From NCBI GenBank assembly GCA_023231475.1, contig JALJEE010000149.1, forward strand, positions 62,001 to 126,000: 64,000 bases of DNA. Direction: 5' to 3'. Below, piece by piece: positions 11,791-23,187 of the stretch (position 1 is its first letter; every line of letters begins with the position of its first letter). This stretch comes from Seison nebaliae. Lineage: Eukaryota > Rotifera > Pararotatoria > Seisonacea > Seisonidae. Both the position numbers and the translations under genes were made by a program. The notes beneath the pieces are model-generated. The model worked only from the letters and a program-made list of their open reading frames with translations. It was not told the origin of the DNA and ran no database searches.

Positions 11791-14518
11791 TATATGTTTG
11801 ACTTGATTCAGTACCAATAGAGATTTTATAAAAATGTTTGAAAATATTTTTTTGCAGATTCCAAATGATCAAAAATAATGGTTAAATATCTAATAAATCG
11901 AATGAAAAAGAGAATGAATGGAAGTCGATCAATCAATTGGTGCCAATTTTTATACATCAATGTGACATATTTTAATGAGGAGATCTTTCCCTCTTAATTA
12001 AACGGATTTCTCCTTTTACATCTGTACCATTAAATCGAAATATGAAGAATGTGATTGGTGGTGTTAAATAATTCATCATTATTGACAATATTCCAGTCAA
12101 TTCTCATTTATTAATCATCTTTATTATTATGAAGTTAAAGTGGAAAAATTTCTGCCTCATTGAAAGTGCAGAATCAACATCATCTCCCACACACAAACAT
12201 AAGCACACACTGACGATAAATCGAACGAATTTAATGAACATCAAAATTTCACCAATTTACTCATATTTATCAGTTCGATTAGTTTCTTGCTCATCAAATT
12301 GAACGTTCAAGATAAAAATTAATTAAATCGATCATCTCTACTTATCAGTCGTGAATGCATGCCATTCCCTTCTCGCTCATTCGAGGTGTTATCGATACTA
12401 ATAAATGATAAGGAAAAATCAATCTTTCTTTCTTTCTCGCTACTTCACAATTCTTATATATCAACAAATTATCAGTCAATCGCACTCAGTTTATCATTTT
12501 CATGACTAGTGCTGATGAAGATGATGAAGATGATGGCTTGTTTCTCTCAAATTATTTGAAAGTTCTCTCCAGATAATTTCTATGATTTCTTAATGAAAAT
12601 CGATATATTCTATTCAATTGGATATTTATTATTAATTCTCTCCAAGATAATTAATCACAGATTCCATCCAAAAATCTTATTTGCCATTTGTCCTCTTAAT
12701 TTTTATTGTCATTTGAATTGAGATTGGAGGAGAGGAAGGAGAAGCGAAAAATGAAAGAAATATGAGTAAAAGCGTTCTTAAAAACAGAATGGGAAGTAAT
12801 TATATTAATGTGCAACAGCGAGAAAGAGATCGCCAATGAATAATAAAAAAAAGGAACTACAAAATTTATATATAGATATTTTGATAGATGCAATTATTCG
12901 AAAACTCGACATGAATTGAAAGTTGTATCGATGGATCGTTTGATGGGGGGAGAGAGAATATAAATACTTCATAGATCCAAGGAAGTTTTGATGCATAAAT
13001 TGAAAGATATGAATAAAATTTCCAAGCGATTCCCTTCGTCCTATTACAAAGCGTAGTTAATTGTCCTTAATTCATACTGCACCGCTCCAATTCGAAAGGT
13101 TCTTTTAAATAAATTCTCGTTTGATAATGTTGAACATGCAAAGAAGCAGTGACGTCCCAAATGCACGAATATCAAAAGGAAAATTTATTGTCGACGGCTT
13201 AATCATCATTTTCCGTTTATTCTCCTTTGAAAGTCGTCGTTTGGAGAACTGACAACATCAACTGGATAGACAATAAAAGGAAAAAGTTTATAATTATTGT
13301 GCGAGTTGAGGATTTGTGATAACGAAATATATTATCGTTCTTCCGCTCACTACATCTGATATCTGATCGAATGCACTAAACAATGAGAATGGTTTATGAA
13401 CAGCATGAAGATGAGCTGAAATTGGATCGAGCAAAATAAGACAAAGGAAGACGTCGCTGTCAAACATTTGACGTTATCATTTGTATTGACAGGCGCTCAA
13501 TTTTCTTTAAAAAATAAGTTCATCTTTGAGCGCGAACTCTCTACTGATTGATAGTGAAGTTAAATTGAGGCGATGTACTGTGATCAATGGATATATGAAC
13601 GAATCTTTCACACATTCTCATCGCACATCATCTTTTAGTGAAGTATGTCCCACATCGAATAAATCTCATATTCAGAATTGGATTGAAGTAATGAGAATTT
13701 ACTCAATTCTCCACCGATCAATTACCACACGCTGAGAAGTCGTCTGATCATGCCGATGTCTTCCAATAATCGATTCCTACTCACATGAGTCTCTTTAGCA
13801 GGCGGCAATCCTCCTTTTAAATTAATTGAACAAATTGAAAGTTATTGAAATAAAATTATTTTCAAGAGTCATCCAATCCCTTGCCTATCATTTGGAGTCG
13901 GTCGACATCATACTCCACCATCATTCCAATTCAACTTCCAACAGACAATCACTTACCATCTCATTGCCAAATCAAATTTGATGTTGAACTTCAAACAAAT
14001 GGATAGACAGTTATAATCAGGATACTGTCCCACAAATTACTTCAGGATGAGTGGAAGAACTTCATTTTAGAGGAAAAGTTTTAATGACGAAAAATGGAAC
14101 TGGAAAATGACGAGTTTGTGTATGTCTCAAATGAGATTTATCATTCAATCGATTTCCTGATAGTGATAGATTGTTCTTCTGCATGACTGATTTTCATCTA
14201 CTCTCCATCTTTTCATTATAAACAACCAATGGCAATCTGTGAAATATTCTAACAAGTTTCGTGTTTCCTTCCATCGATTTCACTGATTCCGTTACGTGAA
14301 TATCTGGCAAGTCCATAATTGATTAAGAACGAATTATTGACATAAATCATTTATCTTTCCATTCAATACTCATAACGTACTTATACTCTCTTTATCTTCA
14401 TTCCACCATTTCCATCACCAAAATTTTTCTTTAATAGAATTAATTTACTCTTTTTTCCATGAAATTGTATGAGAGAGATTTAATGAAATAAATAAGAGAA
14501 AAATAATTTTTTTTTGTT
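11791..14518. other. NeuroD 5' non-coding region
   Basis: 2.7 kb upstream of the NeuroD gene and downstream of the LRR gene. There is no credible coding frame; short frames such as 13526-13735 have no family match. In this compact genome a spacer of this size beside a neurogenic bHLH gene probably carries cis-regulatory elements. I could not pick out specific sites with confidence. Confidence 0.5.
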
Positions 14519-15304
14519 TTATTTAGAGAAGAGAATATGTGATAAAGTTCTTATTTTAGTTTGATCATCAATCGAAACTTTCGTATTTTGTAAATCGATC
14601 AAATCCAATTGAGTTGTATTGAGAATAAAATCATCAGTTAATGTTACTATCGGATTATTGGATAAGAGAATTCGATTAAGTGAATTAGGTAATTGAATAT
14701 CGAGCAACTCCTCGATATAATTGTTCGATACATCGAAATATGAGAGTTGACACAACTTATTCACATTGGGAATAGAAACAAACTGATTCATTGAAATGTC
14801 CAACCATTTTATTGAACTACACTGACACAAGGAGTCTGGAAGACTCTTCAATTGGTTCTCTGATAATATCAACTTTTCCAATTGATTGAACGAGTCGAAC
14901 AAATTCGGAATTTCATTCAACGAACATTTTCGAAGATGTAAAAATGTTAAGTTTTTCAATTGAAAGAAACTTTCGGTTAAAATCGTTATCGGATTATTGT
15001 TCAAACTTAAATAACTTAAATTTGTCGATAACTCACATTCATTCGAGAGTTGAATTGGAAAGGAGATCTCATTATCTTCCAAATATAACTCCCGTAATTG
15101 TTCAAATTTCTCCAACCATTCAGGAAATTGAATAATTTTGTTGTTTGTTAAACACAAAATTTCCAAACTGTTTCTTAACTTCAGAACGACTGTGGGAAGA
15201 ACATGAACATTACAATCTGTCAAGTTCAACGTGTCTGAATTAGATTTGATGGCGTTGTCTATTCGATTGTCGATAATAAAATTCTGTTCGTTGATATGGT
15301 TCAT
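14519..15304 (-). CDS. Leucine-rich-repeat protein
   Basis: Single-exon frame of 261 aa starting MNHINEQN. It is built almost entirely of 22-24-residue leucine-rich repeats of the type LxxLxLxxNxIxxxPxx; about eight can be counted, for example LEILCLTNNKIIQFP, LRELYLEDNEISFP, LSYLSLNNNPI, LTFLHLRKCSLNEIP, LEKLILSENQLKSLP, IKWLDISMNQFVSIP, LSYFDVSNNYIEEL and LNRILLSNNPI. No signal peptide, membrane segment or additional domain is seen, so it is probably an intracellular protein-interaction module of the short LRRC20/LRRC57-like class. Orthology cannot be decided from repeats alone. It ends with a hydrophobic cap (IRTLSHILFSK). Confidence 0.85.
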   Translation of the reverse strand: MNHINEQNFIIDNRIDNAIKSNSDTLNLTDCNVHVLPTVVLKLRNSLEILCLTNNKIIQFPEWLEKFEQLRELYLEDNEISFPIQLSNECELSTNLSYLSLNNNPITILTESFFQLKNLTFLHLRKCSLNEIPNLFDSFNQLEKLILSENQLKSLPDSLCQCSSIKWLDISMNQFVSIPNVNKLCQLSYFDVSNNYIEELLDIQLPNSLNRILLSNNPIVTLTDDFILNTTQLDLIDLQNTKVSIDDQTKIRTLSHILFSK

Positions 15305-16885
15305 TCGAATCTTTTAAATCAATCCTCTTCTGCTAATGTACATAATTGACATAGCAACCAGACTCGATAACAAAACTGAGAAGCCTTTCAATTAATTTTG
15401 TTTCCAAACACATTTTTGTTGAAAAAAATTAAAAAAAAATCTAATGACTAAGAATGACGAGAAATTCTATGATTCGTCATTTGACGATTGAAACGAATTT
15501 TTTCCGTTTCAGTTTTCAATTTTCCTTCGTTCACTTTCCATGCAATTTTGTTGTATGTGTAGCTGTAAATCCAACTGAATTTTCGATTTTCTATTTCCGC
15601 ATTAATGTCACTATATATTGAGGCGAGTGAGAATTTATGCACACAATAAGAATTCATAGTTTATTTTAAGGTTTATTTGCATTTTAGTTACGGGAAGGAA
15701 TTAGCTTTAGAAAGGAAAGTATCCTCGGACCCTAGGAATGGCAAATTCAACTTAAATTTGACCTAATGGACATATGTGTCCTAAAAAAAAATAAAGGACT
15801 TGGGTGTTGATTTGCCATTTCCCTTATGGTTCAAGGGGACCTTTCCTTTTTAAAGTTAATTCCTTTCCGTGGTCCGATGGAACATGCTAGTGAAATTGGA
15901 AATGGGGAAGAAAATCGGATTATTCTTCACCCACTCTTTTTCACCTACCAAGTACCAAAAAGGGGACAATCAAATTATTATACTTAAGATCTACTCAGAT
16001 TGTATACCTAAGATATTCGGGATATATATATACATTATATTTGTATATAGTATATATAATGGACATACCTATGACGCTTATTATGGATACTTTAACAATA
16101 AACGTAGTGGGTCAATAAGTTGGGTCACACATCAATAACAATTATTATAACAATAATAACAATAATAAACAGTTATACTACGACCATAAGTAATTGTGGA
16201 TATACCGTCAAAACAACATGCTAATACGACGCATTTTCAGAAAGACAAATTCAGGAAAAAATTTACCTAATTAATATTAATTTAATTTTAATGTTATTTC
16301 ATTGATATTTCTCACAATAAAATTTTTTTTGTTAAATGTGTCTTCCGATTTTTCATAAAGATAATGTTGCTTACTAATGCTTATTCGTATATGATAGTCT
16401 TACTATGATAACTTATTCCATTTTATTTTTAATAATTCCAAATCATCTTAAATTGTTTGACAATCATCGATATCACCGATTAGTTTATCATAGTTTATCT
16501 TTATTCAATCTTTCGAAGCTTCCATTGAATAGGAGAGTCATCTTTCGAAGTCATCTGATTTAAAGAATTCACTAATACTTTCAAAAATGCACAAAATTCA
16601 AGCAATTTAAATTTCAATTAGCAATGGAAAAAATTTAAATAATTTTCAATATTTGTCTTCTGTTGGACAATTATAGATTAAATTGATAGTGCCTCTGCTG
16701 GGAGAACCATAAGACACAGGTTTTTTCCTGGGGATGTTTTGTTACAATGAATCATCAACTGAAAATGAGTAAGTATGACACGATCAGATTAAATAAATTA
16801 AAATTATTTTTGAAAATTTAGTTTAATAGAAATAAATTGGAAAAATAAATAAATCGAATTTCTATTATCGTTCCATCAACGAATA
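15305..16885. other. Non-coding region with inverted-repeat element
   Basis: 1.6 kb between the LRR gene (-) and RBM8A (+). It contains the 182-bp inverted repeat at 15690-15871, an AT-rich stretch near 16020-16060 and trinucleotide-like AAT/AAC runs near 16136-16170. A frame open at 15869-16138 begins in the inverted repeat and looks fortuitous. Confidence 0.5.
15690..15871. mobile_element. Candidate MITE-like inverted-repeat element
   Basis: The left arm (15690-15751) and right arm (15806-15871) are reverse complements at roughly three of every four positions over about 62 bp. Shared blocks include GGAAGGAATTA / GGAAAGGAATTA, CTTTAGAAAGGAAAG / CTTTAAAAAGGAAAG and AATGGCAAAT. The loop is about 55 bp and itself contains the near-palindrome GGACATATGTGTCC. 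I see no clear target-site duplication and no coding capacity. A non-autonomous transposon relic or a long structured RNA would both fit; a second genomic copy would settle it. Confidence 0.5.
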
Positions 16886-17386
16886 ATGTCGACAACACGT
16901 ATGGAGATTGAGATGCATCCGAATGAGAACTTATCAGAAGATCGTGTTCATTCATCTCAACGTTCGAAACAAACCAAAAAGATGAGATTGCGAGGTCGTG
17001 GACATCTGCAACGACGTTCGGAAAATGGATTGGGTGATGATGCTTCCTTCGATCGAATTTTAGCCCAACGGAAAGCAGATGAATTAATGGCGGAGAAAGA
17101 CACATCTCGACCACAAAGATCGATTGAAGGATGGATTTTGTTTGTGAAGAATTTGAATGAGGAGATGCAAGAAGATGCGATGTTGGAGATTTTCGGAGAT
17201 TATGGTGAGATAAAGAATATGAGATTGAATATCGATCGTCGTACTGGTTACATAAAAGGATATGCTCTCGTCGAATATGAAATGTACAAAGAGGCGAAAG
17301 AAGCCAAATTGAGTCTGAATGGAGAGACAGTTTTGGGAAAGAAGATTGAAGTAGATTGGGCATTCAAAAAGCCATTTGATGAATAA
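16886..17386 (+). CDS. RBM8A: Y14 exon-junction-complex protein (RBM8A)
   Basis: Intronless, 166 aa. Y14 pairs with Magoh in the exon junction complex, marking spliced mRNA for export, localisation and nonsense-mediated decay. The sequence shows the Y14-specific lead RPQRSIEGWILFVKNLNEE, followed by one RRM with RNP1-like TGYIKGYALVEYE and RNP2-like WILFVKNL, and the end KIEVDWAFKKP (human ISVDWCFVRGP). The N-terminus is Arg/Lys rich (KKMRLRGRGH), as in the family. It is followed on the same strand by RNF7 after only 81 bp, so the two may share a transcript or polycistronic unit (inference). Confidence 0.96.
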   Translation: MSTTRMEIEMHPNENLSEDRVHSSQRSKQTKKMRLRGRGHLQRRSENGLGDDASFDRILAQRKADELMAEKDTSRPQRSIEGWILFVKNLNEEMQEDAMLEIFGDYGEIKNMRLNIDRRTGYIKGYALVEYEMYKEAKEAKLSLNGETVLGKKIEVDWAFKKPFDE

Positions 17387-17467
17387 ATTTTAAAATTTTA
17401 AAAAATGATTTTTGTAAAATTTTTTTTTTAAATTTCCGAAGAATTTTCTTTATAAATTTTTGATTTG

Positions 17468-17892
17468 ATGTCTATTGAAAAAGAAAATACGACGACGAAA
17501 GAAGACGATGAGGAAGAGGAAGATTTCGGAGATTTGTTTGAAATCAGGAAATGGAATTTAGTTGCCATGTGGAGTTGGAATGTGAAGACGGACATGTGTC
17601 TCATTTGTCGATTTCAATTGATGGGTTAAAAATTTCCGTTAATGATTTAATTCTAACGATGATTAACAATTGTAGAGATGTGTGCCAATTGTCAAACGGA
17701 ATTAAAAAATGATTCTTGTATTCGTTAAAATTGGCTTACATAAATTTATTTTTTTTAATATTTTATTATGTAGCTGTATGGGGTGATTGTGGTCATTCTT
17801 TCCACAATTGTTGTATGGCTCAATGGTTGAAGAATCATAAGAATTGTCCGATGTGTCAATCAATGTGGACGCCGATTCAATATGGATCATGA
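17468..17892 (+). CDS. RNF7: RBX2/RNF7 (SAG) RING-H2 subunit of cullin ligases
   Basis: Three exons give 107 aa: 17468-17624, 17676-17723, 17774-17892 (human 113). RBX2 is the RING subunit that recruits E2 to CUL5-type ubiquitin ligases and promotes neddylation. After an acidic N-terminus, KWNLVAMWSWNVKTDMCLIC is nearly the human sequence (KWNAVAMWSWDVECDTCAIC), which separates it from RBX1 (VALWAWDI) and from APC11. Zinc-binding residues follow in order: CxxC, then CANC, then GDCGHSFHNCCMAQW, then NCPMC. Introns of 51 and 50 nt both start GTTAAA. The stop lies 19 bp from the stop of the convergent MRPS30 gene, so the 3' UTRs overlap. Confidence 0.94.
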
Positions 17893-17911
17893 GAAAGAAA
17901 AATAAATTTTA

Positions 17912-19677
17912 TTAATAATATTGTCTCTTATAATCCTCATAATTAGCGTCAGATTCACCGAGGAAATCTCTTCTTTTTAATCGACGTCGCCAATTGAGAT
18001 GTCGATTCTTCAAGTATTCTTTCCCTAACCATTTTGTGGGATATATTTGATGAGTGATATCTCGGAATTGCCACATGATCCAAGCCATTTTCTTATCATA
18101 AATCACTGATTCATCATTCACATCATTATCTAACATTTTCTCCAATTTCATTGTTTCATAAAGATTTCGAATTAATTCTCTCCGTCTCACATTTCCATCA
18201 AGATGTGACGCGGATAATGTTGTTTCCTTATAACCAGGAGTATCAGGTAATTTCACAGGAAGATAAGGACGAAGTGAAATATTCTCATCAACAACATCTC
18301 CTTCATGACGATTATTGAGAATTGTCGATGAAATTTCATTTAAAACTGATCCATTTATTTCACCGTTTTCATTCCACAATTCCATCAATGGCGATACATG
18401 TGCCAAATTACATCGATTCAACGCCTCATCATCTTTCCACAATTGTAACGTATTTAATTGATAAGTGACAATCATCCATTCTTTCCCATTCGTCAGAATG
18501 ACGTTCGTCGTCAACGGATATGTCAAATCTTTCAAATAAGAAAAACCTGCAAAATTTTCAAAATTATCAAATTGAACTATAATGAAGAAAAGAATGAACC
18601 GAGATAATATGCTTCTGATACTAATTGATTGTAGGCAGCGAGAATACCTGTGCATTTTAAAACATCATCAATCTCTTCTTTTTTACAACCATCAAAACGG
18701 TTTCTCAATTCTTTCACATTATCAATAGAATAAATTGATAAAGAAGTGAAATCATTTAAATTTTTTGAATCATACCATCGTCCTGATACGATGACTGGTT
18801 GCATTCGTTTCATAAAAACTTGTTGTGTTTGAGGAAGGAAAGGAAAATTTTCTACTTTATCTTCTTTGTTTTCAAATGACCCAATTTTTGGTATTGATGG
18901 TTTATTTCTTTTGATTTGAACAAGTGCATTCGATTCATAACGGAATTCACATAATCTCTCATCTTCCATCATTTGACTATTCATTCGTTTTTCATATCCA
19001 CATCTCAACCACCAACTCTTCACCGGCGCATCGAAAATTATATCGGAATTTTCCAATTCATTCTTTTCGAGAAGAATTCGATGAATAGAAAGAAATTGAC
19101 GAACAAATTCTTTTGTTATCTCTTGATCATTCTCAATCTCTTTTTCTAATAAATATTCGGTGGGTCGATATAAATCATCAAATTTCTTTCTCATTTTTTT
19201 CTCATAAATATTTCTCTTACAATCCTGCACTAATTCCAGAGGAATCAAATCATTTTTTTCTTTCAATTTAATTTTTTCCACAATTTTCGTTTTCGTTATA
19301 TATTCATAGAATCGATTACTCCTCAATCGTTTAGGCATAAAAGGAATATCATAAAATTTAATCGCTTTTATATATTCCTTATTGAGACGATCAAATTTTG
19401 TGAAATAATTTGACCAAGTTAAAATGGCCAATCTTTCCTCCACCGTCGGTAAAGAATGGAAAATTTCTTCTAATTCCAAATATTTATATGATAATTCGGG
19501 AGAAATATCTCCCCAATTCTTTTGTTGAGCATATTCCGATTTGACTTCAGGATAAATTCTTTCCTTAACATATTTATCTTCCAATTGTAAATTTCCGTTC
19601 GACAGGAAATGTTGTGGCAAAGTTCTCTTTCGACAAACGGCTGACGTCGTAGAAATAGTTCTTTTAAAAATATTCAT
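17912..19677 (-). CDS. MRPS30: Mitochondrial ribosomal protein mL65 (MRPS30/PDCD9)
   Basis: Two exons give 570 aa: 18600-19677 (first) and 17912-18546 (last), with a 53-nt intron. mL65 is a metazoan mitoribosome large-subunit protein. The start MNIFKRTISTTSAVCRKRT looks like a mitochondrial presequence (basic, Ser/Thr rich, no acids). Family-like segments are YLGFSYLKDLTYPLTTNVILTNG and MIVTYQLNTLQLW, close to vertebrate MRPS30 (DLTYPLTTQVI, YQLNTLLL). The protein is longer than the human one (about 439), mostly in the charged middle and in a basic tail (NWRRRLKRRD). It is transcribed head-to-head with COPS2, the two start codons being only 133 bp apart, which implies a bidirectional promoter. 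Confidence 0.87.
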
Positions 19678-19810
19678 TCTTTTTGAAATCTCTTACCGCT
19701 TAACAATTAGAAATAAATAAATTTTGTATTTTCAAAATATTTTCTCGTTCAATGAAAAATCGACGATAATTCTAAATGAAAAAATGACGAGCGATAATCG
19801 TCAGTGAGTT

Positions 19811-21466
19811 ATGGATGCCGATGAACTGTTCGAGGAAGAATGTGACGGGAATGAAGATGACGTTCTCGAGAACATGTATTATACGGCGAAAGAGACGAAG
19901 AATTCGAATTTGGAGAGAGCTATCATCGAATTTCAGGATGTGGTCGCCATCGAGAAAGATATGAAGGAGAACGGCGATTGGGGATTCCGAAGTATTAAAC
20001 AAATTATGAAGATTTATTATAAGCAAAAAGAATTCGATAAATTTTTGAAAATCTATCAAGATTTTCTTCATTTCGTCAAATCCGTCGTATCTCGTAATTA
20101 TGGTGAGCGATCGATAATGAATATTCTCGATTATATGCTCGTTGACAAGAACATCGAATTATTCCAATTGATTTGTAAGACAACCATAAACTTTTTGAAG
20201 AATGTAAATAATCAACGATTATGGTTCCGAATTCAAATAAAATTAGCGAAATTATATTTACAAAATATTCGATCAAGTTATCCTAAATTTATCCTCAATT
20301 TCGACTATTGTTTTTGTAGATGAATCCACCGATTATCAACCATTGAAGAATACTATTAATGAATTAACATCATTCATTGACTCATCCGAATGCTCCTCAC
20401 TCTATAAGAAGAGCACACAAAGTTTAGAGATCAATGCACTTCGAATTCAACTGGATAATATTGAAGGAAATACAAATAATTTGAAAGTTTTTTTTTCATA
20501 AAATATTTTTCTTTTGAGATTCTCTTAGAAAATTTTTGAGGAATCGATTCATATTAATTCAGCGTTTCCACATCCACAAGTCATGGCAGTGATCAGAGAA
20601 TGTGGTGGACGGATGTATCTGAAAGAAGAACAATATGGAGAGGCTCATGACAATTTCCTCGAGGCCTTCAAATGTTATGACGAATCGGGTTCATTTCAAC
20701 GAATGATCTGTCTCAAATATTTGATCATGACGAACATGTTGAAGAAGTCGAAAATGAATCCGTTCCATCTTCAGGAAGTGTCACCATATAAGAACGATAA
20801 GGAAATTATCGTTTATGGAAATTTATTAAAGTTTCTCATTTGATTGATGTGGAAATTATACGAATTTTATTTAGTTGTTACGAGAACAACGATCTAGAGA
20901 GTTTCCAATCGATTTTCGATGAAAATAGAAAGGAATTCGAATCATTGGAAGATCTTTCAAGAAATCATCTAAATGGTTTCTTTTTTTTTACTCTCGTTTC
21001 AACTGATTAATCGGATGAATTAGAAATAATTGAGAATATTCGGATTAATTTATTGTTGAAACAATTGAGACAGGTTGAGAAAGTGGAAATTGAAGAAATT
21101 TCTTCATTTCTTTTCATTTCCAAAGAAAAAACGATCAATTTGTTATTGAAATGTTTAAGTAAAAAGTTGAAAATTTCTATCATTTAATTTATATATATAT
21201 TTATATTATTTCACAGTCTATTTATAGGAAGTATTGATTATGTATCGAATGAATTATTCGTTGATAATGTACCAAAAGAAACGAATAGATTTCTGCAGAA
21301 TATTCCATCGAATTCCGATACACTCTTGGACATGAATGACGATTATTCGAAGATATTACGCATCGCTTCATCGAATAATGTGGACCGGTTGAAAGAACAA
21401 TTGTCCCTCTACAGTTACATGAACAACATTTACAAATTGGAAGAAAGAATGATGAGAAGTTTATGA
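19811..21466 (+). CDS. COPS2: COP9 signalosome subunit 2
   Basis: Six exons give 475 aa (human 443): 19811-20276, 20320-20486, 20529-20830, 20875-20975, 21024-21165, 21217-21466. CSN2 is a PCI-domain subunit of the COP9 signalosome that removes NEDD8 from cullins. Matches to the family run the whole length: an acidic start, DWGFRSIKQIMKI, VSRNYGERSIMNILDY, RLWFRIQIKLAKLYL, FEESIHINSAFPHPQVM, MAVIRECGGRMYL, FKCYDESGSFQRMICLKYL, SPYKNDKEI, and the C-terminal PCI winged helix containing FLFISKEKTINLLLKCL. All introns are 42-51 nt and all start GTT. With RNF7 nearby, two cullin regulators lie within 4 kb, which I take as chance. Confidence 0.95.
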
Positions 21467-21573
21467 TAATGTCATTTTATTTTATACAAAATTTCAACAT
21501 ATGAAAATTGGAGGAAAACTCAATAATGTTTTGTTTAATTTGTTTGAATAAATCTCTATCGAACTCTTTTCTC

Positions 21574-22270
21574 TTATTGATACATTTGTAAATGTTCTCG
21601 AATCTTTTGATTTCGTTGTTTCTGCTTTCTAATGAGCATTCGTCGTCGTCGAACCCAAGACTAAAGAGAGAGAGAGAGAGAGAGAGAATAGAAATAAATA
21701 GATGAAAAATGAAGAAACTTCAATATCAGCATATAACGCTCCTACCGAATCTGCCATTAATTGCATTTGATGTTCATTCGGTCGTTTCATATATTTCTGG
21801 AATTGTTGTTCCAATTTCGAAAGTTGTTCCTCCGTCCAATTGGGAGTTGGGAGAATTGTTGCAAAATTCGTCTTGTAACTTCTCGACGAATTCGATTCCA
21901 TCATACAAGTGATGGAAGGAGTGCTCGGTCGAATAATGGGAGAAATGAGAGGACATGGTTGCATTGTCTCTTCATCCGTTTTTGTATTAGTGGAAGTATT
22001 GTAAAACTGATTTTCTTTATCATTCACGAACGAATTTTGTTTGACGAGCCAATCACTGAAATTGGGAACATATCGACAATGCGATACATTCCGAGCTGAA
22101 TTTGGCGTTCTTCCCGTTGAGAATCTCGGCGACGTTTGTGATATATAACGTTTTTGATGAGAATCGAAATATGGAATTTCCGGACTTTTTTCTGGCTGTT
22201 TTCCTAACCACAAAGCCAGACGACTACCTTGATTGGAATCGGTGAAAGTTGATGAAATCGAATCGAACAT
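21574..22270 (-). CDS. Divergent homeodomain protein lacking Asn51
   Basis: Two exons give 212 aa: 21719-22270 and 21574-21660; the 58-nt intron carries a (CT)n tract before its acceptor. The C-terminal 70 residues read as a homeodomain: helix 1 EEQLSKLEQQFQKYM (conserved Leu16 and Phe20 positions), helix 2 EHQMQLMADSVGAL, and helix 3 WVRRRRMLIRKQKQR, where WF-N-RR of a normal recognition helix is replaced by WV-R-RR. Asn51, which contacts DNA adenine in nearly all homeodomains, is therefore Arg. The N-terminus is Ser/Asn rich with no known motif apart from RLALWLGKQPEKS. No class can be assigned. Without joining the second exon the recognition helix would be missed. Confidence 0.7.
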
Positions 22271-23187
22271 TTCTAAAATTAAATATGTTTTGAAATAATC
22301 TCCAAAAAATTTGATTTTCTTTTATACTGGAAGAATTGAGTGACGATAGTTCAGATGAAATATAATTGCCGATAACTGACTTGTACGAAAATCGTCACTT
22401 GATGGAAATGATTGAAGTAGTTTATTGATCGACGATTATTTATTCGTCAGAATATTCTTTAGATGAATAATAGAATGGAAGTTGAATATGAATTGTGAAA
22501 AACTCTAAAAATTGTTATCTTTATATATTGGAAAATTTAATTTTATTAATTAATTAATTAATTAATTGATATGAATATTGTCAGTTAATCGATCGATTTC
22601 TTCTTTTAATTAATTGAATTGAAATAGAAATTGATCAATTCGTAATCTCAAAATTCTTCCTCGTATCGAATGTTGACTGTTCAAAATGAATAAAATTGTT
22701 AAACTCTCTTTGCAAGAACAAATTGTTGGATTGAGATCAATTCTATACAAAACTGACAAGTCTAAAAGAAGTTTGAGAGAAAATTTATAAGAAAAATTAT
22801 TTGGGAGACAAGAAATGTTGCGAGTGTTCTCCTCATGTTGAGAAGTTTGTCTATAATGAGATTTCATGAGAAAGTCGATTCCACAGAGTCATTAACTATG
22901 GGAAAATGTGTCTGGGAATATTGTGGGAAATAAATCTCTCAAATTTCTTCAACAATTTAATAAAAACTACAAACCGATTAAAACGAACGGTACATCTATG
23001 AAAAAGAAAATTGTGCAGATGATGTGCATCTTCAAAAGTGACTTCAGGTCCTTTTACAAATCAAATGGAAGGAATAGTAAATCTAAGAATTTCCATCAAA
23101 AATTAATTATTTAAAACTTAAGTTTTATTTCGAAAAAAATTTTTTAAATTTTCAAATATTAAATTGAATGAAAAAGCATTAATCATC
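22271..23187. other. Intergenic region between homeodomain gene and SKI2
   Basis: About 0.9 kb between divergent genes. It includes an ATTA-repeat stretch near 22545-22570. A minus-strand frame at 22610-22867 (85 codons, ATG start) and a plus-strand frame at 22908-23114 could be small genes or an unrecognised upstream SKI2 exon, but neither shows a family match. Confidence 0.4.

Noticed and set aside
17468-17892. APC11 or RBX1 as identity of the RING-H2 gene
   Set aside because: The KWNxVAMWSW lead and NHSFHNCCM-like core match RBX2/RNF7, not APC11 or RBX1.
21709-22099. Plus-strand frames opposite the homeodomain gene
   Set aside because: Shadows of the minus-strand coding exon, which has clear domain structure.
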